Assembly: GCA_016714745.1 (NCBI GenBank)
Contig: JADKCG010000001.1
Span: 62,001-126,000, forward strand
Direction: 5' to 3'
DNA: 64,000 nucleotides
DNA from: Elusimicrobiota bacterium
GTDB taxonomy: Bacteria; Elusimicrobiota; Elusimicrobia; FEN-1173
Every line of letters begins with the position of its first letter. The stretch's first letter is position 1. The notes under the pieces are model-generated. The model was not told the origin of the DNA. It worked only from the letters and a program-made list of their open reading frames with translations, and did no database searches. A program made the translations under genes and the position numbers. Positions 35,905 to 46,073 of this stretch are shown here, piece by piece.

Positions 35905-37766
35905 TCGATTCCCAACCGGTCAAGACGGATGAGGACATTGATGGTCATGTCGACGCCGAGATCGCCGCATGCTTGAATCTCACATCACCGCATAGTTTCT
36001 TTCTGTTTGCTGGCGCAGGTTCTGGCAAGACGCGTTCACTGGTCACTGCTCTCAAGCACATTCAAAAGACCTTTTACGAATCATTGAAGTTGAAGGGACA
36101 GAAGGTCGGCGTCATTACCTTCACGAACGCAGCTAGCGATGAGATAAAGCGTCGCTTACTCTTCGACCCGTTGATTGATGTCCGGACTATCCACAGCTTC
36201 GCCTGGTCGCTCATCGAAGGGCTTAACCACGACATTCGAGAATGGCTACGCATTGAACTTACTGCTGACGTCAGGGAGTTGCAGACCGAAGAGGAGAAAG
36301 GTCGCAAGGGCAATAAAGCTTCCGCGATACGACTCAGGAAGATTGAATTGAAGACCCTCCGGCTTCAGAATTTGAACAACATCTCTCATTTTGTGTATAG
36401 CCCGACAGGTGACAATCGTGGCCGTGACTCTCTCAGCCATTCCGAGGTCCTCCGACTAACTTCTCACTTCCTCTCGAAGAAGCCCACAATGCAGGCCATC
36501 CTTACCGGGCGGTATCCAATCCTCCTCATCGACGAGAGTCAGGATACAAACAGGCATATTGTTGATGCTCTCTTTGAAGTGCAGGCGACGCATAAAAGCA
36601 GTTTCGTCCTTGGACTATTCGGTGACATGATGCAACGTATCTATAACGACGGGAAAGATGGTCTCGACCAGAACCTCCCTGAAGACTGGGCAACACCCGG
36701 AAAGGAACTCAACTTTCGTTGCCCGAGGCGTGTCGTAACTCTAATCAACAAGGTCCGGAGCGCGGCGGACGGACAACAGCAAAAACCGCGCTCCAATGCC
36801 GTGGACGGCTTTGTTCGTTTGTTCATATTTCCGACCGGCGTGACTGACAAGCCTATGATAGAGCAGGCGGTTGCTCGTCAAATGGCACAGATCACCGGCG
36901 ATGAGGGATGGGCTAATCCCAATGAAATCAAGACGTTGACGCTAGAGCACCGGATGGCGGCTTCGCGCATGGGCTTTCTTGATATGTTTGTCCCGCTCTA
37001 TCAGGTTGATAGCTGGCGAACGAGCTTTCTTGAAGGGTCGCTTCCCGTCGCGCGCTTCTTCACCGAGGACGTTCTCCCGCTCGTGAATGCCAAGAAAGGC
37101 GAGGACCGTTTTGCAATTGCCCGTATTGCGAAGGCACTTTCGCCGTTGTTGACGCCTGAGGCGCTCCGCGCGGCAGAAGACCAGGCAGCACAACTTCAGA
37201 AAGTTATTACAGCGATTGATCAACTAATGACGCTTTGGAAGGACGGAGCTGACCCGTCGCTTTTGAAAATTCTTCGATGCATCGCACAAAGCAAACTGCT
37301 TGAGATCCCAGAGAGCCTAAAAGCCAACGCCTTCCCTGATGAGAGCTTTGGCAGGCCCGATCAGGCAACGGAAGCCCAGGAGGATCATCAGAGCGACCGC
37401 GCCGAGGCAATCGACAAATTCCTAAATGCTCCGTTTTCACAGGTTGAGCCATTTGCGGCCTATCTCTCCGGCGAGGCTCACTTTGACACTCATCAGGGCG
37501 TAAAGGGGCTTGAGTTTGACCGCGTGATGGTAATCATGGATGACGAGGAGGCCAGGGGCTTTCTCTTTAAGTATGAAGACCTCTTCGGCGGTAGATCCTC
37601 TGGCCAAAAAACCGTTGAATCGACGCGGCGCCTCTTCTACGTGACGTGCAGTCGAGCGAAGCGGAGTCTAGCTCTTGTTGCCTATGCGGGTGCACCGGAA
37701 CGTGTGAGGGATTTCGTGATTCAGGAGGGTTGGTTCAATGATGACGAGATCATTACATCGATATGA
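35901..37766 (+). CDS. UvrD-like superfamily 1 helicase (GajB-like)
   Basis: 621 aa from GTG 35901, inside the stop of the OLD nuclease gene (GTGA overlap); a longer frame from 35835 would overlap far more. Motif I is FLFAGAGSGKTRS (near 36), motif Ia VITFTNAASDEI, motif II LLIDESQDTN (near 209), motif IV-like LFGDMMQRIY and LNFRCPRRVV, then HQGVKGLEFDRVMVIMDDEE and FYVTCSRAKRSLALVAYAG (V-VI). With its partner it forms a two-gene anti-phage module of Gabija type; length is above the usual 490-500 aa. Confidence 0.85.
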   Translation: MIDSQPVKTDEDIDGHVDAEIAACLNLTSPHSFFLFAGAGSGKTRSLVTALKHIQKTFYESLKLKGQKVGVITFTNAASDEIKRRLLFDPLIDVRTIHSFAWSLIEGLNHDIREWLRIELTADVRELQTEEEKGRKGNKASAIRLRKIELKTLRLQNLNNISHFVYSPTGDNRGRDSLSHSEVLRLTSHFLSKKPTMQAILTGRYPILLIDESQDTNRHIVDALFEVQATHKSSFVLGLFGDMMQRIYNDGKDGLDQNLPEDWATPGKELNFRCPRRVVTLINKVRSAADGQQQKPRSNAVDGFVRLFIFPTGVTDKPMIEQAVARQMAQITGDEGWANPNEIKTLTLEHRMAASRMGFLDMFVPLYQVDSWRTSFLEGSLPVARFFTEDVLPLVNAKKGEDRFAIARIAKALSPLLTPEALRAAEDQAAQLQKVITAIDQLMTLWKDGADPSLLKILRCIAQSKLLEIPESLKANAFPDESFGRPDQATEAQEDHQSDRAEAIDKFLNAPFSQVEPFAAYLSGEAHFDTHQGVKGLEFDRVMVIMDDEEARGFLFKYEDLFGGRSSGQKTVESTRRLFYVTCSRAKRSLALVAYAGAPERVRDFVIQEGWFNDDEIITSI

Positions 37767-37883
37767 CATAATGTTGTTGCTTTCATTAATATTACTAAAG
37801 TCTCCAGGGCTTGCCCGCAGTTCTAAACAGCTCGACCATCGGTTTCTGAACCGTATCGCCAGGAAAGGAAACATTGACCGCTA

Positions 37884-39848
37884 ATGAAAAACCATTCTGA
37901 AATCGCCGAGTTTCTCTGGAAAATTGCCGACCTTATTAAAGACGATTACGAGGCCAAAGATTACGAGGATGTTATCCTCCCCTTCACGCTCTTGCGCCGT
38001 CTCGATTGCGTGCTTGAGCCTACCCGCGAGGCGGTTCGCAAGGCCGCCGCGAAATACAAGAAGATACCAGACCAAACCCGCGACGCGCTTCTTAAGAAGG
38101 CCTCGGGCCAGCCGTTCTACAACACTTCGGAATATTCACTCATCGGGCTACTGAAATTCCCGAACGACATTGGCGCGAATTTCTCCGCCTATCTCGCCGG
38201 GTTCTCGGCCAACGTGAAGGACATCCTGTTGAACTTCTCCGGCGGGGAGGAAAAGGGGCTCTCGCCCATTTACGAAACGCTCCTCCGCAAACGCCTCCTC
38301 TTCAAAGTCACCCAAGGCTTCGCCGAGGCCGATCTCTCGCCCGCCACTGTGGACAACCACGGCATGGGCACAATTTTTGAATATCTCATCCGTAAGTTTA
38401 AAGAGGCAAGCAATGAAGCCGCCGGGCAGTTCTACACGCCCCGCGACATCATCCGCCTGATGGTCAAACTTGTGTTCGAGCCGGACCGCGCCAAGCTGGC
38501 CAAGGAAAAGCTCATTGCCATTTACGACCCCGCGTGCGGCACGGGAGGGATGCTCACCATCGCCAAGGAATACCTCCTCGGCGCGGTCAACCCCAGCCTC
38601 GACGTTTATCTCTACGGCCAAGAGATCAACGAAAAAACCTACGCCGTGGCCAAGGCCGACATGCTGATGAAGGGCGAAGACCCGGAGAACATTAAACGCG
38701 AGAACACCCTCAGCCACGACCTCCTGCCCGGCAAACAGTTCAACTACATGCTCTCCAATCCGCCCTTCGGGAAGGACTGGAAAAACATCCGCGAGGAAAT
38801 CGAGGCCGAACACGCCCGCGGTTCGGCGGGCCGCTACGGGCCCGGCCTGCCTGACGTAGGCGACGGCGCGATGTTGTTCCTCCTGCACAAAATAAGCAAG
38901 ATGGCCCCTCAGGGTTCCAAGATTGCCATCATTTTTAACGGTTCGCCCCTGTTCAATGGCGATGCCGGCAGTGGGCCGAGCAACATCCGCAAATACATCC
39001 TGGAAAACGACTGGCTCGATGCCATCGTGGCCATGCCCAACGACCTGTTCTACAACACCGGCATCGCCACCTACATCTGGCTCATCAATAACCGTAAACC
39101 ACCAACCCGGCGCGGCAAGGTTCAGCTCATCAACGCGAGCGGGGAAGAGTTCGGCACACAACTCCGGCGCAACCTCGGCAAGAAACGCTACGAAATCAGC
39201 GAGGATCAGTCCGCCGCCATACTCGGCATCTATGAAGCGTTTTCCGAAACCAAGGTCAGCAAGATTTTCGACACCACCGATTTCGGCTACACCAAGGTCT
39301 GCGTCGAACGCCCGCTCCGCCTGCGCTACGACCTCACGCCGGAACAACGCCAGACGATCCGCCTCGATGCCACTGCGCTCAAGCTCAAAGACGACCGCGG
39401 CGACCGGTTCGCCGCCGCGCTCGATACGCTGGCGAAGCAAGCGCCGTGGAAGAGTGACGCAAAATTCTACTCCACCCTAACCAAGGCACTGACGTGGGCG
39501 CTTCCCGCCGGGCTCAAGAAGACCTGCCGCGCCCTGCTTGCCGTGCGCGATGAAAACGCCGAGATTGTGAAGGACGACGATGGCCAGCCCATGCCCGATT
39601 CCGACCTGCGCGACTTTGAGAACGTGGCGCTCAAGGAGGACATTGCCGCCTACTTCGCCCGCGAAGTCCTGCCCCATGTGCCCGATGCCTGGATGGACCG
39701 GAGCAAGGATAAGGTGGGCTACGAAATCAGTTTCACCAAATACTTCTACGAATACACCGCGCTCCGCTCCACCGCCGACATCGCCGCTGAACTGCTCAAG
39801 CTGGACGAGGAAACCGAAAACTTGCTTCGGGAGGTTGTGAAGGCATGA
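37884..39848 (+). CDS. hsdM: Type I restriction-modification system, methyltransferase subunit
   Basis: 654 aa. N-terminal HsdM helical domain (AEFLWKIADLIKDDYEAKDY, LPFTLLRRLD). SAM-binding motif I is DPACGTGGML (near 214) and catalytic motif IV is NPPF (near 292), an N6-adenine methyltransferase of the gamma type. QFYTPRDIIRLMV is also typical. The C-terminus extends about 150 residues beyond short HsdM proteins. ATGA overlap with hsdS. Confidence 0.95.
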   Translation: MKNHSEIAEFLWKIADLIKDDYEAKDYEDVILPFTLLRRLDCVLEPTREAVRKAAAKYKKIPDQTRDALLKKASGQPFYNTSEYSLIGLLKFPNDIGANFSAYLAGFSANVKDILLNFSGGEEKGLSPIYETLLRKRLLFKVTQGFAEADLSPATVDNHGMGTIFEYLIRKFKEASNEAAGQFYTPRDIIRLMVKLVFEPDRAKLAKEKLIAIYDPACGTGGMLTIAKEYLLGAVNPSLDVYLYGQEINEKTYAVAKADMLMKGEDPENIKRENTLSHDLLPGKQFNYMLSNPPFGKDWKNIREEIEAEHARGSAGRYGPGLPDVGDGAMLFLLHKISKMAPQGSKIAIIFNGSPLFNGDAGSGPSNIRKYILENDWLDAIVAMPNDLFYNTGIATYIWLINNRKPPTRRGKVQLINASGEEFGTQLRRNLGKKRYEISEDQSAAILGIYEAFSETKVSKIFDTTDFGYTKVCVERPLRLRYDLTPEQRQTIRLDATALKLKDDRGDRFAAALDTLAKQAPWKSDAKFYSTLTKALTWALPAGLKKTCRALLAVRDENAEIVKDDDGQPMPDSDLRDFENVALKEDIAAYFAREVLPHVPDAWMDRSKDKVGYEISFTKYFYEYTALRSTADIAAELLKLDEETENLLREVVKA

Positions 39849-41032
39849 AGCGGCTCAAATATCTCACGGAAATAAATCCTCCGTTGCCTCATGACCAAGC
39901 GCCGGAGCCGGATGACGAAGTCTCGTTTCTCCCAATGGAACGAATTGGCGAGGAAGGAAGTCTCGACTTGTCCGAAATTCTCCCAGCAAGAAGCATTTCC
40001 AACGGCTACACGGCGATGCTCGATGGTGATGTGGTTATTGCTAAAATCACACCCTGTTTTGAGAACGGGAAAGGTGCACTTTGTTGCGGGCTTCACGGTG
40101 GCGTGGGTTTCGGAACAACCGAGTTGATTGTCCTTCGCGCAAAAAAATGGAGCGATCCTCGCTATCTCTATTGGCTGACTCGCGGCCACCATTTCCGTGA
40201 TTGGGGTGAAGCCGAGATGCGGGGGTCAGCAGGACAGAGGCGTGTCACTGAAGAATTTGTCTCCAACTACCGCTCGGCCAATTTAGAGCTCGCCGACCAG
40301 CGGCAGATCGCGAGGTATCTGGACGAGGCGACGGGGAAGGTGGACCGGTTGTTGACGTTGCGGCGGCGGCAGATGGATTTGTTGCGGGACCAGAGGGCGG
40401 CGCTCATCCAGCAGGCCGTCACCCGCGGCCTCAACCCCAACGCCCCCCTCAAAGATTCCGGCCTCCCCTGGCTCGGCCAAATTCCGAAGCATTGGGAGGT
40501 GAAGCGGTTAAAGTTTTTGTGCAATGTGACAACCGGCGGAAAGGACACGATTAACGCAGAGCCCGACGGCGAATTCCCATTTTTTGTCCGTTCTCAAACG
40601 GTAGAGCGAATCAATTGCTTTTCTTTCGACGGCGAGGCTGTTTTGACCGCAGGGGACGGTGTTGGGGTCGGCAAGGTATTCCATTACTACAATGGCAAGT
40701 TGGAATTTCACCAACGCGTATACCTGCTTCACAATTTTCATCACGTTACAGGAAAGTTCTTTTTCCAGTATATGCGCTCCTTATTTCACTCAGTCGCCTT
40801 AGGTGCAGAGGCAAAGTCCACGGTTGATTCCCTTCGGATGCACATTTTTCTAAATTTTGAGTTCTGCATCCCTCCCGCTGCCGAGCAAGCAAAGATCGTT
40901 GAATGGATTGAACAGGAGGAGGCGAGATTCGAAGCTCTCCTCTCCTCTTACTCGCGCCAACTAGAACTGCTGACGGAATATCGGTCCGCATTGATTCACG
41001 AGTGCGTGACCGGCCAACGCGCTGCAGGGTGA
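39845..41032 (+). CDS. hsdS: Type I restriction-modification system, specificity subunit
   Basis: 395 aa with two target-recognition domains, each closed by a conserved helix: LADQRQIARYLDEATGKVDR (near 155) and PAAEQAKIVEWIEQEEARFE (near 345). The second domain starts at DSGLPWLGQIPKHWEVKRLK, the usual HsdS junction. It determines the two half-sites of the recognition sequence, which cannot be read from the protein by eye. It overlaps hsdM by 4 bp. Confidence 0.95.
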   Translation: MKRLKYLTEINPPLPHDQAPEPDDEVSFLPMERIGEEGSLDLSEILPARSISNGYTAMLDGDVVIAKITPCFENGKGALCCGLHGGVGFGTTELIVLRAKKWSDPRYLYWLTRGHHFRDWGEAEMRGSAGQRRVTEEFVSNYRSANLELADQRQIARYLDEATGKVDRLLTLRRRQMDLLRDQRAALIQQAVTRGLNPNAPLKDSGLPWLGQIPKHWEVKRLKFLCNVTTGGKDTINAEPDGEFPFFVRSQTVERINCFSFDGEAVLTAGDGVGVGKVFHYYNGKLEFHQRVYLLHNFHHVTGKFFFQYMRSLFHSVALGAEAKSTVDSLRMHIFLNFEFCIPPAAEQAKIVEWIEQEEARFEALLSSYSRQLELLTEYRSALIHECVTGQRAAG

Positions 41033-41081
41033 AAGATAAACTAGGGAATACTCTTGGAGAAAAGTCCGATCGATAAAACAA

Positions 41082-41792
41082 ATGGAAAATGAAATCCAAC
41101 AAAAAATAGCTGGTTTTATCGGATTCTTTGAGGTGGAGATAAAAAAGATCTCTTCCGACGAGCATCGTCTGCATAAAAAGATCCTCTTCGTTTCTCTTCT
41201 CGACACACTTTCTCGTGTGGTATTCCCACGTGCTGGGGGTCGGGAAAGGTTTGTTGCATTTATTTCTGAATTTTCTTTGTGGGCAACCAAATGCAAGGTA
41301 AGTTTGCCACATTTATCGCAACTTCTAACTTCCGCTCCTGAGCCTGAATTTGAGAACCTGAGAATGCATGTCCAAAGGTTGTATCAACAATGGGGTAAAG
41401 GAGAAATAATTCATCTCGACCGAGATTCCGATTACGAAGAAATTGTTCGGTTTTGGCCCGGAGGCAAAAGTGGAGGGAAGCGCGTTGCAGGTGTCGGTCT
41501 AGATGCTCTCCAACATATCCATTTACTTTACACATATCGCAATAGTCTCGTTCATGAGTTCCGTGCGCCGGGCTATGGGGTAGAATTTCCGAATGATAAC
41601 GAACCATTTTACATGAATACCAAATTGGTCCCTGATGAAACGGAAACCTGGGAATTGAGTTATCCAGAATCTTTCCTTAAGTTACTGGTTGAAACATGTG
41701 TTTCTCATCTGAAATTATATTTGGATAAAAACATGATTGATCCCTACACATCTTTTACGTTTGGATCTTATTGGATTTCCGAGTTAAATTAA
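41082..41792 (+). CDS. Uncharacterised protein with HEPN-like RNSLVH motif
   Basis: 236 aa, between hsdS and hsdR in the same direction. Mostly helical: IAGFIGFFEVEIKKISSDEH at the start and LQHIHLLYTYRNSLVHEFRA near residue 155, where RNSLVH matches the Rx4H active-site pattern of HEPN ribonucleases. The C-terminus (FLKLLVETCVSHLKLYLDKN) is also helical. No family is recognised. HEPN proteins next to restriction systems often act as toxins or suicide effectors; here that is inference from one motif and location. Confidence 0.6.
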   Translation: MENEIQQKIAGFIGFFEVEIKKISSDEHRLHKKILFVSLLDTLSRVVFPRAGGRERFVAFISEFSLWATKCKVSLPHLSQLLTSAPEPEFENLRMHVQRLYQQWGKGEIIHLDRDSDYEEIVRFWPGGKSGGKRVAGVGLDALQHIHLLYTYRNSLVHEFRAPGYGVEFPNDNEPFYMNTKLVPDETETWELSYPESFLKLLVETCVSHLKLYLDKNMIDPYTSFTFGSYWISELN

Positions 41793-42058
41793 TAATCCCC
41801 TGCAATTTGTTGCAGTGGACCAAGGAGTGTTCGCTTCGTGAGTTTCGTCGCCATCTCCATCGGTCGAACATCCCGCACTTCCCTTGGCTGTTGAGCTTCG
41901 ACGGTATGTTTATTCTTTGTATATGGTTTCAAATTAAGAAAATAAGCTAATGAAAAAACAATGAACTAAGCCAATCGGCGCATGAAAAATGCTTTATTTC
42001 AACATATTCCATTTGCTAACGTGCTTTGCGAATTAGAAAATAAAACCAAAGGTAAACA

Positions 42059-45000
42059 ATGAAACCGCCCGCAGACGATAACCGATTATCTGAATCTGCC
42101 GCCGAGAGCGGCATTGTCGCGTCGTTGGCGGCCAGTCCACTTTACCGCGAACGGCTGGCCTCGGCGTTTGATTTGGCGACACTGCTGGACGTGGAGGAGT
42201 TAGCCGTGTTCGTGCAGTCCACTCAACCGAGGGAGTGGGCGAAGCTGGCGAAACAATTTCCCGGTGCGGCGCGGGAGATGCTGGCCGCACAGGTGTCGGC
42301 GCTGGTGGCCAAGCGCGGGGCGCTGGAGGTATTGCGGAACGGGGCTTCCTTCAACGGGGTAAATTTGAAACTGGTGTTCTTCAAACCGTCCGCCGGTGGC
42401 AACCCGGAACATCTGGCGCAATACGTGGGCAACCGCTTTGCCATTGTGCGGCAAATCCACTTCTCCACCAAGACCCCCGACCAATCCGTGGATATGGTCA
42501 TCCTGCTTAACGGCCTGCCCATCGTCAGCATTGAGTTGAAAAATCATTTCACTGGGCAGAACGTCCAACACGCCATCGCGCAGTATCGGCGGCGCGACCC
42601 CCGCGAGGCGTTCTTCGCGCGGTGCCTCGTTCACTTTGCGGTGGACGACGATGCGGCCTACATGGCCACGCAGTTGCAGGGCAAGGAAACGCAGTTCCTA
42701 CCTTTCAACCGCGACACGGAAAACCCAATCATTTACGATGGCTTCGCGTCATCCTACCTCTGGAGGGATTTTACGGACGTGGACGAGCGGAAGGAATCGG
42801 GCGTGCTCACGGCGGATTCCTTGCTGGAATTGATCCAGAATTATCTCCATTTTGAGCGCGACGAGAAGACGGGCAAAGAGAAATTTATCTTCCCGCGTTT
42901 TCATCAGTTGATGGTGGTGCGGAAACTTCTTTCCCACGCCAAGGCGAGCGGTAGCGGACACAATTATCTCGTCCAGCACAGCGCCGGTTCGGGCAAGAGC
43001 AACAGCATCGCGTGGCTCGCGCATCAACTCGCCAATCTCTGCGGTGGCGACGAGCAGCCTGTCTTCGATAGCGTGGTGGTTATTACCGACCGTCGCGTGC
43101 TGGACCGGCAGTTGCAGGACACGATAAAGCAGTTTGAAAAGATCAAAGGCACCGTGACGAAGATTGACCGCAACACGAAACAACTCGTGAAAGCGCTGGA
43201 ACGCGGGGACAAAATTATCATCACCACGCTACAAAAGTTTGGTTTCGTCGGTGAACTGGCGAAGCTTCCGGGGAAGAGATTTGCCGTCATCGTGGATGAA
43301 GCGCACAGTTCACAAACCGGCGAGAGCGTGAAAGATTTGAAGCTGGTGCTGACGAGTGAGGAGCAACTCACGGCGGCGATGCAAAAGGATGATGAGGGGG
43401 TTAGCGAAGACCCGATTGAGACAGAGTTGGAGCGCATCCAGAGGGCGCGTCAAAAGCTCCCGCATTTGTCGTTCTTCGCCTTTACCGCGACGCCCAAGGA
43501 CAAGACCTTGGAATTGTTCGGCACGCCGGACAAGAAGGTGAAAAAGGGTTTCCGCCCGTTCCACGAATACTCAATGCGGCAGGCCATAGCGGAGGGGTTC
43601 ATCCTCGATGTGCTCACCAGTTACACAACCTACAAGACCTACTTTGAACTTGTCCAGAACGAGAAGGCCGAGGGCGAAAAACTGGTCGAGGAATTGAAGG
43701 CGCGGCGGCTATTGTTGGAATACGTGGAACAGCACTCCTTCGCCATCAAGCGCAAGGCCCATATCATCGTGGATCATTTCACCCGCAAGACGGCGCACAA
43801 AATCGGCGGACAGGCTAAGGCGATGGTGGTCACACATTCGCGCGCCCACGCGGTGCTTTACAAGCAGGCGATTGACGAGTTATTGCGCGAGCAGAATCTC
43901 CCCTTCGGTTTGCTTGTGGCGTTCAGTGGCACGGTGACAATAAACGAGCAGAAATTCACCGAGGAGAACATGAACCCGCCTGGCACGGGGGACATCGCCG
44001 AGGCGTTCAAGAACCCTGCGCAACGCCTCTTGGTGGTGGCGAACAAATTCCAGACCGGTTTTGACCAGCCGTTGTTGCATACGATGTATGTGGACAAGAA
44101 GCTGGGCGGCGTGGCGGCCGTGCAGACGTTGAGCCGGATGAACCGCACTTTCCCGCCGCTCAAGCTGGATACACTCGTGCTCGACTTCGTAAATGAGCAG
44201 GAAACGATCCAGGCCTCTTTCCAAGATTACTACCAGCTCACCGAGCTCGAAGGTGCGACTGACCCGAACAAGCTCTACAACCTGAAATACACGCTAGAAC
44301 AGTTGCGCGTTTTCACGGCAGACGATGTCGATCAGTTTGCGTTGTTGTTTATCGTTCAGAAAGTTACGTCGGAGAAGTTGCAACCGTTCTTCCAGCGTAT
44401 CGTGGAAACGGGCTACAGGGCCCTGGGAACGGAGCATGCCGGCAAGCCGGACCATGCGAATCTTGTGGCGGAGGCGAAGGAAAAATTCCGCAAGGAAACC
44501 GCCCGCTACGTGAAACAATACAGCTTTATCAGCCAGATCATGACCTTCACCGACCCGAAGCTCGAAAAGTTTTACCTGTTCGCCAAGCTTCTGCTCAAGC
44601 AACTCCCTTTTGAGCGGGTGACACTGCCACGCGAAGTCATGGACATGGTGGACATGGACAAATACCGGGTGCAGGAGGAACAAAACGGAAGCATCGCCCT
44701 CGCCGAGGAAGACGCGAAGCTGGACGTGACTTCAGATGACGGTCACCGGGGAAAAACAGGGGAGGACAAGGAACGGCTAAAGGTTATTGTCGAAAGGTTG
44801 AATGAGGATTACGGTGTCAGCTTCGAGGAAGCCGACCGAGTGGTGAACGCGATCAAGCAAAAACTCGAAAGCGATAAGGAGCTTCGGGCAGCCTTCAAAA
44901 CCAACAGCATCGAATACCTGAAAAGACAAAAACTTCAAAACAGCATTAAGGACGCTTTCCTCAGCAACGCTGACGAGTTCTTAAGCTTCATGTCAAAAAC

Positions 45001-45091
45001 CGAGTCGGACCCTGCATTCGGTAAATTCTTTAATTCGGAAATCTTCAAATGGTACTCCGCCTGGGCAGGAACAAAGTCACTCAAAGGCTAA
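42059..45091 (+). CDS. hsdR: Type I restriction-modification system, restriction subunit
   Basis: 1010 aa. The N-terminal PD-(D/E)xK nuclease has VDMVILLNGLPIVSIELKNH (Asp...ExK, near 145-163). The SF2 translocase has Walker A HSAGSGKSNSIAWLA (near 306), DEAH box VDEAHSSQTGE (near 411), FFAFTATPKDKTLELFG (III) and KFQTGFDQPLLHTMYVDK then LSRMNRTFPPL (V-VI). The C-terminal helical part binds HsdM. Cleavage is distant from the site and ATP-dependent. It lies 266 bp after the HEPN-like gene, in line with hsdM and hsdS. Confidence 0.95.
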   Translation: MKPPADDNRLSESAAESGIVASLAASPLYRERLASAFDLATLLDVEELAVFVQSTQPREWAKLAKQFPGAAREMLAAQVSALVAKRGALEVLRNGASFNGVNLKLVFFKPSAGGNPEHLAQYVGNRFAIVRQIHFSTKTPDQSVDMVILLNGLPIVSIELKNHFTGQNVQHAIAQYRRRDPREAFFARCLVHFAVDDDAAYMATQLQGKETQFLPFNRDTENPIIYDGFASSYLWRDFTDVDERKESGVLTADSLLELIQNYLHFERDEKTGKEKFIFPRFHQLMVVRKLLSHAKASGSGHNYLVQHSAGSGKSNSIAWLAHQLANLCGGDEQPVFDSVVVITDRRVLDRQLQDTIKQFEKIKGTVTKIDRNTKQLVKALERGDKIIITTLQKFGFVGELAKLPGKRFAVIVDEAHSSQTGESVKDLKLVLTSEEQLTAAMQKDDEGVSEDPIETELERIQRARQKLPHLSFFAFTATPKDKTLELFGTPDKKVKKGFRPFHEYSMRQAIAEGFILDVLTSYTTYKTYFELVQNEKAEGEKLVEELKARRLLLEYVEQHSFAIKRKAHIIVDHFTRKTAHKIGGQAKAMVVTHSRAHAVLYKQAIDELLREQNLPFGLLVAFSGTVTINEQKFTEENMNPPGTGDIAEAFKNPAQRLLVVANKFQTGFDQPLLHTMYVDKKLGGVAAVQTLSRMNRTFPPLKLDTLVLDFVNEQETIQASFQDYYQLTELEGATDPNKLYNLKYTLEQLRVFTADDVDQFALLFIVQKVTSEKLQPFFQRIVETGYRALGTEHAGKPDHANLVAEAKEKFRKETARYVKQYSFISQIMTFTDPKLEKFYLFAKLLLKQLPFERVTLPREVMDMVDMDKYRVQEEQNGSIALAEEDAKLDVTSDDGHRGKTGEDKERLKVIVERLNEDYGVSFEEADRVVNAIKQKLESDKELRAAFKTNSIEYLKRQKLQNSIKDAFLSNADEFLSFMSKTESDPAFGKFFNSEIFKWYSAWAGTKSLKG

Positions 45092-45122
45092 GGGTATAGA
45101 TTCACAATAAAGGGGTTATTTC

Positions 45123-46073
45123 TTGAACGATCAATATTTGGGTAACGATTTTCACAAAATCGGGAAAATGCCTCCGAGTCTCAGTGCACTTTTGATCGGT
45201 GATGGAGGCACCGCATCCGGGGTCGGTCAGCGGGAAACATCTTCTTCATCGAATTCCGGAAGGACTTACAGTCCGACTCCCATTGAAACCAGAAGTCTGG
45301 CCGAATTCGGGGACGTATTGGAGAGGCTTTCCAGCGCAGAACTCAAAGTCTTGTTTCCTGAATATGAGGCCCTTTGGATGGCCCTTATTTGGGATGTTAC
45401 CGACCGAGATTTTTTGCCATGCGAGGGACAACCGAGGCCTGATTGTCCGGAAAAGCTAAGAGAGTTTGCCGAAGCCCATTACACTTTTTTTCGTAGCTTA
45501 ATGATGGCTCGTGCGCTTCTTTCAACAAAACAATTGATCAATGGCCACCCGCTTGAACCCTATTATTCAAATGAAAGATTTATTTTTTTCTATTCTCAGC
45601 TCGGTCGTATTCGTGACATGGTTTGTTTGATGCTGGAAAGATTTGGTCAGGCATCCGGCCAATTGGCGGCTGGCCCTAGTTTGAGGCACCAATCGAGGGA
45701 ATTTGATTCCGGAAAAATCAAAATATTTCTTAAAGACCAAGTTACTGAACAGTGTTCAAATGTTTTTGATAATTGGTGGGATGAAGTTAAAAGTTACCGG
45801 AATCTTCTTCACCAGGTCGCTAATGCTGTAAGGATCGACAGGGGGTCATTCCATATATTAAAACCCGATCTTGTCAAAGGCCGCGAAGGCGGATGGGTGA
45901 AGACATTGGATCGGTCTCGATCCGATTTTGTTGAAGTTGAGGAAGTAATGAAAAAACATTTTGACGCTATAAATAAATGGGGAAACCCGATTTGGATATA
46001 TTTTGAAACAACTGTTAATAGTTGGCGAAAAGACAATACCTTTGCAGGCCGATTAAACCTTCCATCCAGCTGA
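45123..46073 (+). CDS. Uncharacterised 316-aa protein downstream of hsdR
   Basis: TTG start at 45123 after AAAGGGG; 31 bp beyond hsdR. A low-complexity serine/glycine N-terminus is followed by helical sequence: LSSAELKVLFPEYEALWMAL, AHYTFFRSLMMARALLSTKQ, FYSQLGRIRDMVCLMLERFG and NVFDNWWDEVKSYRNLLHQV. RNLLH resembles but does not match the HEPN Rx4H spacing. No family is recognised. Its position suggests an accessory of the restriction system. Confidence 0.6.
   Translation: MNDQYLGNDFHKIGKMPPSLSALLIGDGGTASGVGQRETSSSSNSGRTYSPTPIETRSLAEFGDVLERLSSAELKVLFPEYEALWMALIWDVTDRDFLPCEGQPRPDCPEKLREFAEAHYTFFRSLMMARALLSTKQLINGHPLEPYYSNERFIFFYSQLGRIRDMVCLMLERFGQASGQLAAGPSLRHQSREFDSGKIKIFLKDQVTEQCSNVFDNWWDEVKSYRNLLHQVANAVRIDRGSFHILKPDLVKGREGGWVKTLDRSRSDFVEVEEVMKKHFDAINKWGNPIWIYFETTVNSWRKDNTFAGRLNLPSS

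Noticed and set aside
38148..39440. 430-codon minus-strand frame opposite hsdM
   Set aside because: Shadow of hsdM codon usage; no domain recognised and hsdM is certain.
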